From: an uncultured bacterium
GTDB lineage: Bacteria; Actinomycetota; Coriobacteriia; Coriobacteriales; Atopobiaceae
Length of the DNA: 55,309 bases
Direction of reading: 5' to 3'
NCBI GenBank assembly: GCA_905214865.1
Contig: CAJMNO010000014.1
Coordinates: 1-55,309, forward strand
Shown piece after piece: positions 25,658 through 34,393 of this stretch. Each line of letters opens with the position of its first letter. Position 1 is the first letter of the stretch. The notes under the pieces are model-generated. The model did no database searches. It was not told the DNA's origin and saw only the letters and a program-made list of their open reading frames with translations. The position numbers were made by a program, and so were the translations under genes.

Positions 25658-26320
25658 ATGGCACACGACGCAGGCGAGCCGTTCTCGATGGCAGACGAGT
25701 GGGCACCGATTCCCGGATGCACATCCTCGCGCAAGATGTGGGAGCTTTCCAGCGCCACCGTCACGCGGTTCTCCCTGAGCGGGGGAACCGACATCAGCGC
25801 GGAGTCATCATCGGTTCGACGACTCGAGGTCGTGGTGGCGGGCAGCCTGCTCGCGAGCGTTCCCGGCGCCCCCGAACCGCTGCGCGCCACGAGGCTCAGC
25901 GCCGTTTCGCTTCCCGCGGACGCCCCCGTTGGCATTGGCTGCGAGGACGACGGGTGCGTCTACCTTGAGATATCGGTTGCGAATGGAGGAGACATGGAAG
26001 CGTTTCCCGAGGCAGGAAAGGTCCTCTCGCTTGCGGACGAGGTTCCGTACCGGGAGGGCGAGGTCGTGAGCAAGGATGTCGTCAACACCGACTCCGTGAA
26101 GCTTGCCGTGATGAGCTTTGACGAGGGCACCGGGCTGGACGAGCACTCCGCGCCTGGCGACGCGATCGTCCTGGCGCTGGAGGGCGAGGGGCTCATTGGC
26201 TACGAGGGCACCGTGCACAGGCTGCGCGCCGGCGAGGCGATCCGCTTTGCGAAGGGCGGCCGCCACTACGTGAAGGCGAGCAGCCGGTTCAAGATGGCCC
26301 TGCTGCTCACGCGTAAATAG
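25658..26320 (+). CDS. Cupin domain protein (two-part)
   Basis: This 220-residue cytoplasmic protein is built from two beta-barrel-like halves. The second half (about residues 125-220) is a recognisable cupin: TGLDEHSAPGDAIVLALEGEG, then LRAGEAIRFAKGGRHYVKA. Only some of the usual metal ligands are present (one His in each motif). The first half is a diverged cupin-like segment. Start follows GGAAGGAG. The gene is monocistronic and ends at a strong terminator. Function unknown. Confidence 0.75.
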   Translation: MAHDAGEPFSMADEWAPIPGCTSSRKMWELSSATVTRFSLSGGTDISAESSSVRRLEVVVAGSLLASVPGAPEPLRATRLSAVSLPADAPVGIGCEDDGCVYLEISVANGGDMEAFPEAGKVLSLADEVPYREGEVVSKDVVNTDSVKLAVMSFDEGTGLDEHSAPGDAIVLALEGEGLIGYEGTVHRLRAGEAIRFAKGGRHYVKASSRFKMALLLTRK

Positions 26321-26354
26321 GGCTTGCGGCGTTCGTCCTGTTCGCCCGTGCAGC

Positions 26355-26398
26355 AGCGCCCCCGCGGTCTCGTTGAACTGAGCCGCGGGGGCGCTTCT
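26355..26398. terminator. Bidirectional terminator hairpin
   Basis: AGCGCCCCCGCGG (26355-26367) and CCGCGGGGGCGCT (26383-26395) form a perfect 13-bp stem between the convergent cupin and DUF5714 genes, followed by TTCTCTT on the plus strand. Confidence 0.8.
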
Positions 26399-26424
26399 CT
26401 TGGGATGTGCGGACGGCCCTGGGG

Positions 26425-27003
26425 TCAGGCAAGGGGGAAGAAGGGGCACCTCTCTCCCAGGCACTGCGCATTGCGCTGGTGGAACTTGCAGCGCGGCTCG
26501 TGCCAGCCCAGCTCGATTCCAAGCGAGTCGCAGACGTAGCGAGTCCCCTCGCGCAGCGAGATGTAGGCGTCCCGCTTGCAGCACCGGGGACCGCCGACCT
26601 CTGCCATCTTGAGGAGAGCCTGCGACGAGGCGGCGAGGTGCCCTCCCCAGGACTCGTCGGTGGTGAGGGGACCCGTGCCTTCGATGATCGAGAGGGCGGC
26701 GCCCACGGAGGTCGTCGAGCCGCAGGCCCCCCACATGCCGCACATGGCCCCGGGCATCTTGAGCCCCCGTGACGCGAGCTCGGCAAGCGCCGCGTCCAGG
26801 TCTATCTTGCCCCCCGCGTTGCGGTAGGCGGCGAGCAGGCACGCTCCGTCCAGCACGTGGTGCTCCGGTCCGTGCATGCGCACGAAGGGGAGCGAGGCGA
26901 CCTCCTCAAACACCTCGAGCGGATCGGTGCTTGTGGACTCCTCGCACGCCCGCACGATCAGGGCCTCGCGCTCCCCGGGGGCATACGTGGTCATGGCATC
27001 CAT
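26425..27003 (-). CDS. DUF5714 domain protein, cysteine-rich
   Basis: This 192-residue soluble protein has conserved Cys motifs: DGACLLAAYRNAGG, then CGMWGACGSTTSVGAALSII, then PRCCKRDAYISL, and a C-terminal CKFHQRNAQC...RCPF cluster. I recognise it as the DUF5714 type, a family of unknown function often met near corrinoid or radical chemistry. The cysteines suggest metal or Fe-S binding. Start 27003 follows GGAGGGAG. It is divergent from the arsenite efflux operon, which may be coincidental. Confidence 0.65.
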   Translation of the reverse strand: MDAMTTYAPGEREALIVRACEESTSTDPLEVFEEVASLPFVRMHGPEHHVLDGACLLAAYRNAGGKIDLDAALAELASRGLKMPGAMCGMWGACGSTTSVGAALSIIEGTGPLTTDESWGGHLAASSQALLKMAEVGGPRCCKRDAYISLREGTRYVCDSLGIELGWHEPRCKFHQRNAQCLGERCPFFPLA

Positions 27004-27216
27004 GCCTCTCCCTCCTTCTCTGGCACGGGCTGCGCCATCCGGCGGCTGGCGCCATCGGGCTCACCGCGCACCTACGACGGCCTGCCCGTCTCCCACCTCA
27101 AAGTTCGTCTCCCATCATATCGAAAAACGTCAATGTGTGTGCTACCATCCGCAACGTATTGATAAGCGTAAATAAGTCGAGCGTACCAATGCGCTCGGCG
27201 TGGGAGGGCGGTTCCG

Positions 27217-28305
27217 ATGACAGGGGAGAAAAACGTGGCACAAGGGGGCACGGCCTCGCGTCTTGGGATGAGGGACAGGCTTCTCACCCTGTGGATCTTC
27301 CTGGCGATGGCGGCGGGGATAGCGCTGGGGGCGATTGCCCCGGGGGTGGCCGACGCCCTCAACTCCGTGGCGGTGGGAACCACCAACGTACCGCTGGCGG
27401 TCTGCATGATGCTGATGCTCTATCCGCCCCTCGCCAAGGTGAGGTACTCGGAGCTGCCAAGGGTCTTTCGCAACGGTCGTGCCCTTGCCCTCATGCTCCT
27501 GTTCTGCGCGGTCATCGGTCCTCTCCTCATGTTCACCTTGGCAACGACTCTCCTCGAAGACCATCCCGACTACATGACGGGACTCATCCTCATCGGGATC
27601 GCGCCCTGCATCGCGATGGTCATCGTCTGGAACGGGCTCGCCGGCGGTGATGCCGAGTACTGCGCGGGGTTCGTCGCGGTCAACGCGATCCTGCAGGTCC
27701 TGCTGTACGGTCCCCTCGCCTGGCTCTACGCGACCAGGCTCACGGCGCTGGTGGGCGCACCGGTCGTCGCGGTGAGCCTCTCGGTGGGGGACGTGGCGGG
27801 CACCGTCCTGTTCTACCTCGGGATTCCGTTTGCCGCGGGTGCGCTTGGGCGTCTCGCCCTCGAGCACGCCAAGGGTCGCGAATGGTACGAGGGCGTGTTC
27901 CTCCCGCGCGTGTCGCCGGTCTCGTTTGTCGCCCTTCTCGCCACCATCGTGCTGATGTTCTCGCTCAAGGGTCGGCAGATCGTTCAGCTCCCGCTCGACG
28001 CGGTGCGGATCGCGATCCCGCTCGTCATCTACTTCGCGGTCATGTTCTTTGCGAGCTTCGCGGCGGCCCACGCGGCGGGTTTCCCGTACCCCCAGACCAG
28101 CGCCATCGCCTTCACCGCGACGGGCAACAACTTCGAGCTTGCCATCGCCGTTGCCGTCGCGACCTTTGGGCTTGGTTCGGGTGAGGCGTTTGCCGCCGTT
28201 GTCGGGCCGCTCATCGAGGTGCCGTCGCTCATACTGTTGGTGAATGCAGCCACCGCCATGCGTCGCAGGCTCTCGTGGCCCGCCTTGGGGGAAGGGGAGA
28301 GATGA
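27217..28305 (+). CDS. acr3: ACR3-family arsenite efflux permease
   Basis: This 362-residue, ten-helix transporter of the bile/arsenite/riboflavin superfamily exports arsenite. Family signatures are visible: GIAPCIAMVIVWNGLAGGD with the conserved cysteine, NAILQ, and FTATGNNFELAIAVA in helix 9. Start 27217 follows GGAGGGC. An internal ATG (MRDRLL) is a less likely alternative. It is the first gene of an acr3-arsC-arsR operon. The stop overlaps the arsC start by 4 bp (ATGA). Confidence 0.92.
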   Translation: MTGEKNVAQGGTASRLGMRDRLLTLWIFLAMAAGIALGAIAPGVADALNSVAVGTTNVPLAVCMMLMLYPPLAKVRYSELPRVFRNGRALALMLLFCAVIGPLLMFTLATTLLEDHPDYMTGLILIGIAPCIAMVIVWNGLAGGDAEYCAGFVAVNAILQVLLYGPLAWLYATRLTALVGAPVVAVSLSVGDVAGTVLFYLGIPFAAGALGRLALEHAKGREWYEGVFLPRVSPVSFVALLATIVLMFSLKGRQIVQLPLDAVRIAIPLVIYFAVMFFASFAAAHAAGFPYPQTSAIAFTATGNNFELAIAVAVATFGLGSGEAFAAVVGPLIEVPSLILLVNAATAMRRRLSWPALGEGER

Positions 28306-28745
28306 GGCGGCGTCCCATCGTCGCGTTCGTGTGTACGCACAACGCATGTCGCAGCCAGATGGCGCAGGCCCTGGCGAGGAGCCTGATGCCCGGGGAGGCA
28401 ACGTTCCTCTCCGCCGGCACGCATCCCGCCGAGGCCGTGGACCCGGGGGCGCTCGCCGAGCTTGGCCGTCGGGGCGTCGATGTCAACGACCTGAGACCCA
28501 AGGTCCTGGGCGAGCTCCCGCCCCGCGTGGACTGGCTCGTTACCATGGGCTGTGGCGTCTCGTGCCCCACGTTCCCCTGCAACCACCGCGAGGACTGGGG
28601 GCTAGACGACCCCATGGGCGGCCCTGCCGCGGGGTATGCCGCGTGCGCCGACGCAATCGTCGCTCGGCTGGGCTCCCTGCGTGAGAGAATGTTCCCTGCA
28701 GGGGAGACGCGCGAGGATGGGGCGGATGTCGATGACCGAAGCTGA
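28302..28745 (+). CDS. arsC: Arsenate reductase, low-molecular-weight phosphatase fold
   Basis: This 147-residue enzyme reduces arsenate to arsenite for export by Acr3. The P-loop CTHNACRSQMAQAL lies at residues 10-23, and GCGVSCPTFPCNHREDWGLDDP holds the redox cysteines and catalytic Asp typical of thioredoxin-coupled ArsC. It overlaps acr3 by 4 bp and runs into the arsR start region, so the three genes are coupled. Confidence 0.92.
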   Translation: MRRRPIVAFVCTHNACRSQMAQALARSLMPGEATFLSAGTHPAEAVDPGALAELGRRGVDVNDLRPKVLGELPPRVDWLVTMGCGVSCPTFPCNHREDWGLDDPMGGPAAGYAACADAIVARLGSLRERMFPAGETREDGADVDDRS

Positions 28746-29046
28746 GCTGGTCAACGTGTTCAGGGCGCTGGCGGACGAGAATCGCCTTGCCGTCGTCCGT
28801 GCCCTCGCCGGGCAGGGCGAGATGTGCGCCTGCCAGCTGCTCGACGGCCTGGACATCTCGCAGCCGACCCTCTCGCACCACATGCGCGTGCTCTGCGATT
28901 GCGGCCTGGTTCGCTGCCGTCGCGAGGGCCGGTGGTGCTACTACTCGGTGGATCCCCAGGTGGCGCACGACCTTACGGGCTTCTTCGGGGGACTCTCCGG
29001 GTCCGGCGGGGGCGATGCGCCTGCCGTCCGGCGTTGTTGCGAGTGA
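28717..29046 (+). CDS. arsR: ArsR family arsenic-responsive repressor
   Basis: This 109-residue winged-helix repressor has the As(III)-sensing motif EMCACQLLDGL in helix 3, where the CxC cysteines match classical ArsR. The recognition helix region is SQPTLSHHMRVL, then GRWCYYSV of the wing. The tail ends in a Cys-Cys pair (RRCCE) that may add metal binding. Starts at 28717, 28726 and 28732 are all possible, and all overlap arsC. It is unusual in lying last in the operon, which gives autoregulation through the acr3 promoter. Confidence 0.9.
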   Translation: MGRMSMTEAELVNVFRALADENRLAVVRALAGQGEMCACQLLDGLDISQPTLSHHMRVLCDCGLVRCRREGRWCYYSVDPQVAHDLTGFFGGLSGSGGGDAPAVRRCCE

Positions 29047-29118
29047 GGGTCGTGCCGTCCCTCTCGCCCGCCACTTGCCTAGACTGGCATGAGCGTCCCG
29101 GCCACAGGAGGAGGACCC

Positions 29119-29637
29119 ATGCCAGAGGTGCCCAGCGACCACGTTGCGCTCGAGCTTGCGATGTTTAGGTACGATTGCTCCGATCCCCGGAGGATCCAGC
29201 ACTTTGTGAAGGTGCGTGCCCTTGCCCGCACCATCGCACTGGCGGAGGGGATCGACCCCGCGACGCGCTACGTGATCGAGGCGGCGGCGCTCGTGCATGA
29301 CGTGGGGATCCACGAGTGCGAGCGTGTGTACGGCGACACGTCGGGCACCCACCAGGAGGAGCTTGGCCCCGGCATCGCGCGTCCCATGATGGAGGGGCTG
29401 GGCTACCGCCCCGAGGTCGTGGACCGGGTGTGCTGGCTCGTGGCGCACCATCATCATTACGTGGGCGACCACGACGCCGACCTGCAGATTCTCATCGAGG
29501 CGGACATGCTCGTGAACATCTACGAGGACGCCCCCGACGACCCGGCCGCTCGCCGCAGGATGGCGACGTCGGCAGGGGAGAGGGTCTTCCGCACAAAGAC
29601 CGGGCGGCAGCTCCTGGCAGACCAGTTCCTCTCGTAA
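29119..29637 (+). CDS. HD-domain phosphohydrolase
   Basis: This 172-residue metal-dependent hydrolase of the HD superfamily has HFVKV (first His), AALVHDVGIHE (His-Asp pair) and VAHHHHYVGDHD, ending with a conserved Asp in EADMLVNI. Members hydrolyse nucleotides or cyclic nucleotides; the substrate here is unknown. ATG 29119 was chosen over 29089 because AGGAGG precedes it. It lies 72 bp after arsR and may be the last gene of that operon. Confidence 0.82.
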   Translation: MPEVPSDHVALELAMFRYDCSDPRRIQHFVKVRALARTIALAEGIDPATRYVIEAAALVHDVGIHECERVYGDTSGTHQEELGPGIARPMMEGLGYRPEVVDRVCWLVAHHHHYVGDHDADLQILIEADMLVNIYEDAPDDPAARRRMATSAGERVFRTKTGRQLLADQFLS

Positions 29638-29683
29638 GGGGGCGGCATCCCTTCCTGTCGCGCCCGCGAGAGGTACTTGGCAA

Positions 29684-30114
29684 ACCTAGCCCCCGCATGG
29701 ATTGATGGGCCTGATGCATAGCGAACCTAGCCCTCGTGTCGATTTCCGCCGTCAAATCCGCACGAGGCCTAGCGGCGCTAAGCATCACGCTGCGGAATCC
29801 GTATGAGGGCTAGCGGCGTTAAGCATCCGGTTTCGGAATCGTCGCGAGGAATGGTGCTGCAAGGTACCAACCCCCCTGGATTCGCGCGGGCACAGGTGGG
29901 GGGCGGGAATCGCTTGGTTTGGGGCGCCGTCGCTTAGAATCCCCGGGGCGCGTCCCGGTTGCGCGCGAGGCATGCTTAGGAAACCCGGTGCCCGGTCGGG
30001 TTTCGGGGAGCAGGAGCCGTGCTGGCACCGGCGGGATTAAGCATTTGGCCGCCAAATCCGTGCCCGCCTCGGAATAGTTAAGCGTGGGTGTCCCGCCGTC
30101 CGCACCCGCGCCGG
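29684..30114. repeat. Family B repeat cluster, convergent gap
   Basis: The 497-bp gap between the convergent HD and hxlR genes holds no credible gene. It holds at least three exact plus-strand family B motifs (AATCC at 29755, 29796 and 30055, with TAAGC exactly 24 nt later). Relatives beginning GAGCC (TAAGCA at 30038) and CGTCC (TAAGCA near 30112) also occur. Minus-strand partners include TGCTTA near 29971 with the AACCC variant, and CTAGCCC fragments near 29684 and 29727. Stem pairing between opposed copies is possible. Confidence 0.7.
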
Positions 30115-30134
30115 CAACGCTAAGCACGCACCTC

Positions 30135-30491
30135 TCACTTCATCACGGTGCCCTCGGCCAGATGGCGCTTGTACTCGGTTCCCCAGTCGCGCAGCGAGTC
30201 GAGCACTGGCTGCAGGCTGTGCCCCAGCGGGGTGAGGGAGTACTCCACGCGCGGAGGCACCTCGGCAAACACCTCCCGATGAACCAGGCCGGCGGCCTCC
30301 ATGGCGCGAAGCTGGGTGGTGAGCACCTTCTGGGAGATGTGCCCCACGGAGCGGCGTAGCTCGCCAAAGCGCTTGGTGCCGTCCATCAGGTCGCGCAGGA
30401 TCAGAACCTCCCACTTGTTGCCGATGAGCGTGAGCGTAGTCTCCACGGGGCACGTGGGAAGCTCCGCAAGAAGATCTCTGTTTTTCTCCAC
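30135..30491 (-). CDS. HxlR family transcriptional regulator
   Basis: This 118-residue winged-helix protein has the family signature CPVETTLTLIGNKWEVLILRDL at the N-terminus (Cys at residue 14, often redox or aldehyde sensing). Helices RFGELRRSVGHISQKVLTTQL and wing VEYSLTPLGHSL follow. The GTG start at 30491 has GGAGG 8 nt upstream. It is divergent from an NAD(P)-binding protein gene, which is the usual HxlR target arrangement. Confidence 0.9.
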   Translation of the reverse strand: MEKNRDLLAELPTCPVETTLTLIGNKWEVLILRDLMDGTKRFGELRRSVGHISQKVLTTQLRAMEAAGLVHREVFAEVPPRVEYSLTPLGHSLQPVLDSLRDWGTEYKRHLAEGTVMK

Positions 30492-30529
30492 CGCAGGTAC
30501 CTCCCAATAGTTACCAATAGGGACTTACG

Positions 30530-30543
30530 GCACTTTATTGTGC
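30530..30543. promoter_or_regulatory. Candidate HxlR operator
   Basis: GCAC-TTTATT-GTGC is a perfect 4-bp-arm palindrome in the divergent promoter region. CAATAG also occurs twice 10 bp apart just upstream (about 30504-30520). Either could be the regulator's binding site. Confidence 0.4.
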
Positions 30544-30632
30544 TTACTTCCTAATATGCACCATTGTCCGTAATGTGGCAAGCGTCAGGAGGGGATGGCG
30601 ACGGGCCGTCCCGCAACCAGGGAGGAATCACA

Positions 30633-31280
30633 ATGAGCCAGAACGCAGCCAAGAAGATCGCAGTCGTCGCAGCCAACGGTCGAGTTGGCCGTCTTGTGGT
30701 CGAGGAGGCCGTGCGCCGCGGCCTTGACGTCACCGCGATCACCCGGAGCGACAACCGCACGCAGGCCCCGCACTTCCTCAAGGCCGACGCCCTCACCGTC
30801 GCGCGCGAGCAGCTCGAGGGCTTTGACGCGGTGATCGACGCCGTCGGTGGCTGGACCGCGGATACCCTTCACCTCGTTCCCGATGCCGTCGAGCACCTCG
30901 CCAAGGTCCTCGCGGGCACTGACGTCCGCCTGCTGGTGGTTGGGGGTGCCGGCTCGCTCTTCGTGAACCCCGAGCACACCATGACCCTGGCACAGACCCC
31001 CGACTTCCCGGATGCCTTCAAGGGGGTTGCTTCCGAGGCGCAGCGGTCCCTCGACTTCCTGCGCACCTGCGACGACGTGCGCTGGACGTACGTCTCGCCC
31101 GCAGCAGACTTCCAGGCGGAGGGCGAGCGCACGGGTGGCTACAAGCTCGCCGGCGAGGAGCTCACGCTCAACTCCAAGGGCGAGTCCACCATCTCGTACG
31201 CCGACTACGCCATCGCGATGGTCGACGAGGCCCAGTCCGGCGACCACGTCCGCCAGCGCATCTCGGTCGTGAGCAAGTAG
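30633..31280 (+). CDS. NAD(P)-binding (NmrA/SDR-like) protein
   Basis: This 215-residue atypical short-chain dehydrogenase fold has KIAVVAANGRVGRLVVEEAVRRG at the N-terminus, a variant of the G-x-x-G-x-x-G dinucleotide motif. DAVIDAVGGW and LLVVGGAGSLF follow. Relatives act as quinone- or aldehyde-stress oxidoreductases or as redox sensors. ATG 30633 follows GGAGG. It is divergent from hxlR and probably regulated by it. Confidence 0.83.
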   Translation: MSQNAAKKIAVVAANGRVGRLVVEEAVRRGLDVTAITRSDNRTQAPHFLKADALTVAREQLEGFDAVIDAVGGWTADTLHLVPDAVEHLAKVLAGTDVRLLVVGGAGSLFVNPEHTMTLAQTPDFPDAFKGVASEAQRSLDFLRTCDDVRWTYVSPAADFQAEGERTGGYKLAGEELTLNSKGESTISYADYAIAMVDEAQSGDHVRQRISVVSK

Positions 31281-31320
31281 CACCTCTCACAACTAGGGGA
31301 GAGACCCGCGTCAATCCAGG

Positions 31321-32031
31321 CTAGGCCCTCCGTCTCATGCGGCGGAGGGCCTCCTTCGTCCGATCGGGGACGCGCCGGCTCTCGACGCCCTTCTGTATCG
31401 CCATGCGCCTGACCTGGGGGTCGGTGGCGGGTGACGCGATCGCAGCCATCGCGTCCGCCTCATGCGAGACGAGCGCCTCGGCAAGGTACCAGGCGATCAT
31501 CATCCGTACGTAGTACTCCCCGTTGTCCGCCAAGACCGCAAGTTCCAGCTGCAACGGGTCGTATCCCTCGCCCAACAGGCCCCTCATGAGCACCGACACG
31601 CCAAAGCGCCTGGTGTAGGTGCGCGGAGACGCCATCCACCCCCGCGCCAGGGGCAGGAGCGTCCTGGCGGGATCCCCGCCCAGCTCGCGGCCGTCGTGGA
31701 ACGCGCGCGGGTTGAGGGCATCGCACACGCACCAGTTGTCCACGTAAGGCAGCAGCGCGTCCAACAGGTCGACGGTGCGACCCAGCTCGCGCGTATCGTT
31801 GAGCACGAAGGCGTGCACCAGGTACTCCTCGTACCAGCGGTGGGGGAGCTCGGCGAGAAACGCGTCGTGGTCATCCGAGCGCGCAACCTCGCGGGCCAGC
31901 GCCCTCAGTCGCGGCACGCGCACCCCCAGCATGGTCGCGGGGTCGGCGGTCGCCACGATCCGCGCGTTGAACTCGCGGTACTCGCCGTCCGCGTCCGCCA
32001 GCTCGCGCAGCCGGTCCTCAATCCACTTCAT
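31321..32031 (-). CDS. AlkD-like DNA alkylation repair (HEAT repeat) protein
   Basis: This 236-residue all-helical protein is related to AlkC/AlkD DNA glycosylases, which excise alkylated bases without base flipping. Recognisable blocks are LGVRVPRLRALAREVARSD, WYEEYLVHAFVLND, VDNWCVCDAL (the usual Trp-Asp/Asn region), then YVRMMIAWYLAEAL and MAIQKGVESRRV. ATG 32031 follows AGGGCGG. The stop codon lies in a GC-rich inverted repeat (31323-31352) that may end both this gene and the convergent upstream one. Confidence 0.85.
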   Translation of the reverse strand: MKWIEDRLRELADADGEYREFNARIVATADPATMLGVRVPRLRALAREVARSDDHDAFLAELPHRWYEEYLVHAFVLNDTRELGRTVDLLDALLPYVDNWCVCDALNPRAFHDGRELGGDPARTLLPLARGWMASPRTYTRRFGVSVLMRGLLGEGYDPLQLELAVLADNGEYYVRMMIAWYLAEALVSHEADAMAAIASPATDPQVRRMAIQKGVESRRVPDRTKEALRRMRRRA

Positions 32032-32239
32032 GCCTTCCGCCCTCACCCTCGATTCGCCCTGTAAGGGGAGAGATGCACCTCCCCTGCCATCGAGGGTACG
32101 GCAGTGGTCCGATTGCCGCCAATGGCCCCGTGGCCGTATGCCGCACGCGCATGGCACGATGCCCTTCTCGCATGTGGGCGACTCCTCCCCACTGGGAACA
32201 ATGGAGGTGAGAGTGACCGCATTTGGCAGGGAGGCAAGC

Positions 32240-32788
32240 ATGGAGTTTGAGGGAAGCAAGTCGGCCATGACCCCGGAGGGCGTCTACATCATCGGGACCT
32301 ACGACGAGGACGGCGTGCCCAACGCGATGAACGCAGCCTGGGGCGTGCAGTCCGGCTACAGCCAGATCACGTTCTTCCTGGGCAAGCACAAGACCACCCA
32401 GAACCTGCAGGCAACGGGGGCGTTCACGGTCGCGTTTGGAACGGCGGATACCGTGGCGATCTCCGACTACTTTGGCATCGACTCCGGTACCAAGGTCAAC
32501 AAGATCGAGAAGGCGGGCGTCCACGTGCACAAGGCGCCGCATGTGAACGCTCCCGTGATCGAGGAGTACCCGGTCACGATGGAGTGCACGGTCGCCAGCT
32601 ACGACCCCAGCACGGGAATCCTGGTCGGGGATGTGGTGAACGAGATCGCGGACGACTCCGTGATCACCGACGGGCATGTTGACCTGGGCAAGCTTCGTCC
32701 CATCATCTTCGATCCCGCCGCGCGTGAGTATCGCGTTGTGGGCGAGTCCGTGGGCAAGGCCTGGCACGACGGGCTGTCGCTGCGCTAG
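32240..32788 (+). CDS. Flavin reductase / FMN-binding split-barrel protein
   Basis: This 182-residue protein of the flavin reductase-like family binds FMN. It opens with the PEGVYIIGTYDEDGVPNAMNAAW segment typical of Hrb/flavoredoxin-like members. TFFLGKHKTTQNLQATGAF and DYFGIDSGTKVNKIEKAG follow. ATG 32240 follows AGGGAGG, and an upstream ATG (32201) lacks a ribosome site. It stands alone. Its electron partner is unknown. Confidence 0.85.
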   Translation: MEFEGSKSAMTPEGVYIIGTYDEDGVPNAMNAAWGVQSGYSQITFFLGKHKTTQNLQATGAFTVAFGTADTVAISDYFGIDSGTKVNKIEKAGVHVHKAPHVNAPVIEEYPVTMECTVASYDPSTGILVGDVVNEIADDSVITDGHVDLGKLRPIIFDPAAREYRVVGESVGKAWHDGLSLR

Positions 32789-33009
32789 GCGGAACGTCCC
32801 CGGGGGGGCGCGAGTCCGTACCCCCAGGCGTCGTGCTCCCGGAACTACCCCGACCCACGCCCCTCTCACCAGTATCTGCTGGGCGAGAGGGACGATTTCT
32901 TTGGCTCCGCAGTCAAATCGCCGCCGGCTGTCGGAGTAACCCGTCGCCCGTGCGGCTGCGGACGATGTGCGCTTACCGCTCCCGGCCCCGCCTGGGCGCA
33001 TCTCCTTGC

Positions 33010-33050
33010 TTAATACCCCGTACAAAAAATACGACTTAGAATTGTATTAA
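33010..33050. promoter_or_regulatory. Inverted repeat upstream of tetR, possible operator
   Basis: TTAATAC (33010-33016) and GTATTAA (33044-33050) are perfect 7-bp arms 27 bp apart in an AT-rich island. A nested AATAC...GTATT pair occurs at 33028-33048. The rest of 32789-33133 shows no gene. Confidence 0.4.
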
Positions 33051-33133
33051 AGAACGAGGCACCACTCCATGCTCTGAGCTCGTAAAATGGACCATAACAC
33101 GACCATGAGTCGCAATAGATGAGAGGGGTGGGG

Positions 33134-33745
33134 ATGGCACGACCGAAGCGTACGGACGACAAGTTTGCCACCAGGGACCAGCTGATCAGCAGGTTCCAGG
33201 AGCTTGCCACGCGGATGCCCATGGACCAGATCAGCGTGCGACTGCTCGTCGAATCGGTGGGATGCAACAAGACGACCTTCTACTACCACTTCGAGACGCT
33301 CGAGTCTCTCTGCGACACGGCGCTGGGAGCGATGGGCATTGACGGTTCCGCGCGTCTGGTCGTGCGGTGGATGGTGGGCGAGGGGCGCGAGGCCCAGCCC
33401 ACTGCAGACGACCCCCAGCTGGCGCAGAGTCTTGACCGCCTGTGTGCCTTCGCCTCGCTCAATGAGAGCGGCCGCGGAAGGGCGTATTTGAACGGGCTTC
33501 TCACCCAGGCGACTGCGGAGGCGCTCGACGTGGATCCTGATGCTGCCGGCAACCGGGCGCGCACACTGCTCGCGTTCGCCGCAGGTGGGGTGGGGGAGGC
33601 GCTTCGCCTTCGTGGCTCCACTGGCAACTCGATTCCCGCCGGGGAGTTCATACGAACGGTGCGCGACGTCGTGATGCCGGCAATTCGTCGGAACATCCGC
33701 TCGGCACAGGGGGACGACGGGTCTCTCCCCGCCTGGCTGAGGTAG
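33134..33745 (+). CDS. TetR family transcriptional regulator
   Basis: This 203-residue protein has a TetR helix-turn-helix at residues 15-60 (RDQLISRFQELATRMPMDQI, then SVGCNKTTFYYHFETLESL). A C-terminal ligand/dimer domain follows. ATG 33134 follows GAGAGGGGTGGGG. No divergent or cotranscribed partner is obvious, although the flavin reductase gene lies 345 bp upstream on the same strand. Confidence 0.85.
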   Translation: MARPKRTDDKFATRDQLISRFQELATRMPMDQISVRLLVESVGCNKTTFYYHFETLESLCDTALGAMGIDGSARLVVRWMVGEGREAQPTADDPQLAQSLDRLCAFASLNESGRGRAYLNGLLTQATAEALDVDPDAAGNRARTLLAFAAGGVGEALRLRGSTGNSIPAGEFIRTVRDVVMPAIRRNIRSAQGDDGSLPAWLR

Positions 33746-33802
33746 CGCACCAGGGGATCGGAGCAACTTGGAGCTCGTGCATCCGGTGATGGGTAGCGCG
33801 GT

Positions 33803-34087
33803 GCTGAGGAAATGCGAGTTGTGGCAATTGCGCGGGCAGAAAAGCCTCCTCGCGCACGGAAGAATCCGGTAAAACAGTCGGCACACTCCCCTCGGCACGG
33901 TGGGCTGCTGAGAAAAGTGGAGTTGTGGCAATCGGCCCCCCGTTGGAGCCCGCCTTGATTGCCACAGGTCGAAATACTTCAGCAGCAAGAGGTGTCTCTT
34001 GGCTTTTGGCCATCCTGGGGAACTGCTGCGCATCGGGAAAGCCAGGCGTCCGGCCCTCCCGATTGCCACAGCTCGCATTTCCTCAGC
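33803..34087. repeat. Family A repeat cluster (four copies), convergent gap
   Basis: Two plus-strand cores (33803-33826, 33907-33930) and two minus-strand cores (33960-33983, 34064-34087) lie between the convergent tetR and ornithine cyclodeaminase-like genes. All keep the 24-nt length and the pattern GCTGAG...TGGCA (one has TTCAGC on the minus-strand end). Adjacent opposed copies form hairpins in pairs. Confidence 0.75.
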
Positions 34088-34129
34088 ACCCCTCACGTGG
34101 AGGCCCTGCCCCCGTCTTGCGGCAGCCAT

Positions 34130-34330
34130 AGGGCGCCTAAAGAATTCGGTGCTCGAACGACTGGGATAGGAGAGATGCTTAAAGAACTCGGGGCCCGTTC
34201 GAGTTTCCGTTGGCTTGAGCCGTACACGCCCCGGCGGGACTAAGCATTTCGTCCCAAAATCCATACGCGCCTCGGGTTTTCTAAGCACTGGTCGCACGCC
34301 GACCATGCGTGCCCCGGCGATGCTAAGCAC
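34130..34330. repeat. Family B repeat cluster beside family A
   Basis: It contains AATCC at 34258 with TAAGCA at 34282 (24 nt) and a GAGCC variant with TAAGCA at 34241. A CGACC variant has TAAGCA near 34321, and there is a minus-strand AACTC variant (TGCTTA near 34174). Together with the family A cluster it fills the 648-bp convergent gap 33746-34393. No gene is supported. Confidence 0.68.
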
Positions 34331-34393
34331 CCTGCCCGCAAGGCGCACGAAGAGGTTCGAGTTCGAGCGGTCGAGACGCCCGAGGCAGCGGGG

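Noticed and set aside
31323..31352. GC-rich inverted repeat at the end of the AlkD-like gene as a terminator
   Set aside because: The stem overlaps Arg codons of the protein and has no T run on either strand; noted only as a possibility.
23382..34087. Possible CRISPR array from repeated 24-30-nt units
   Set aside because: Copies occur in both orientations, spacing is irregular, units are diverged and no cas genes are present.
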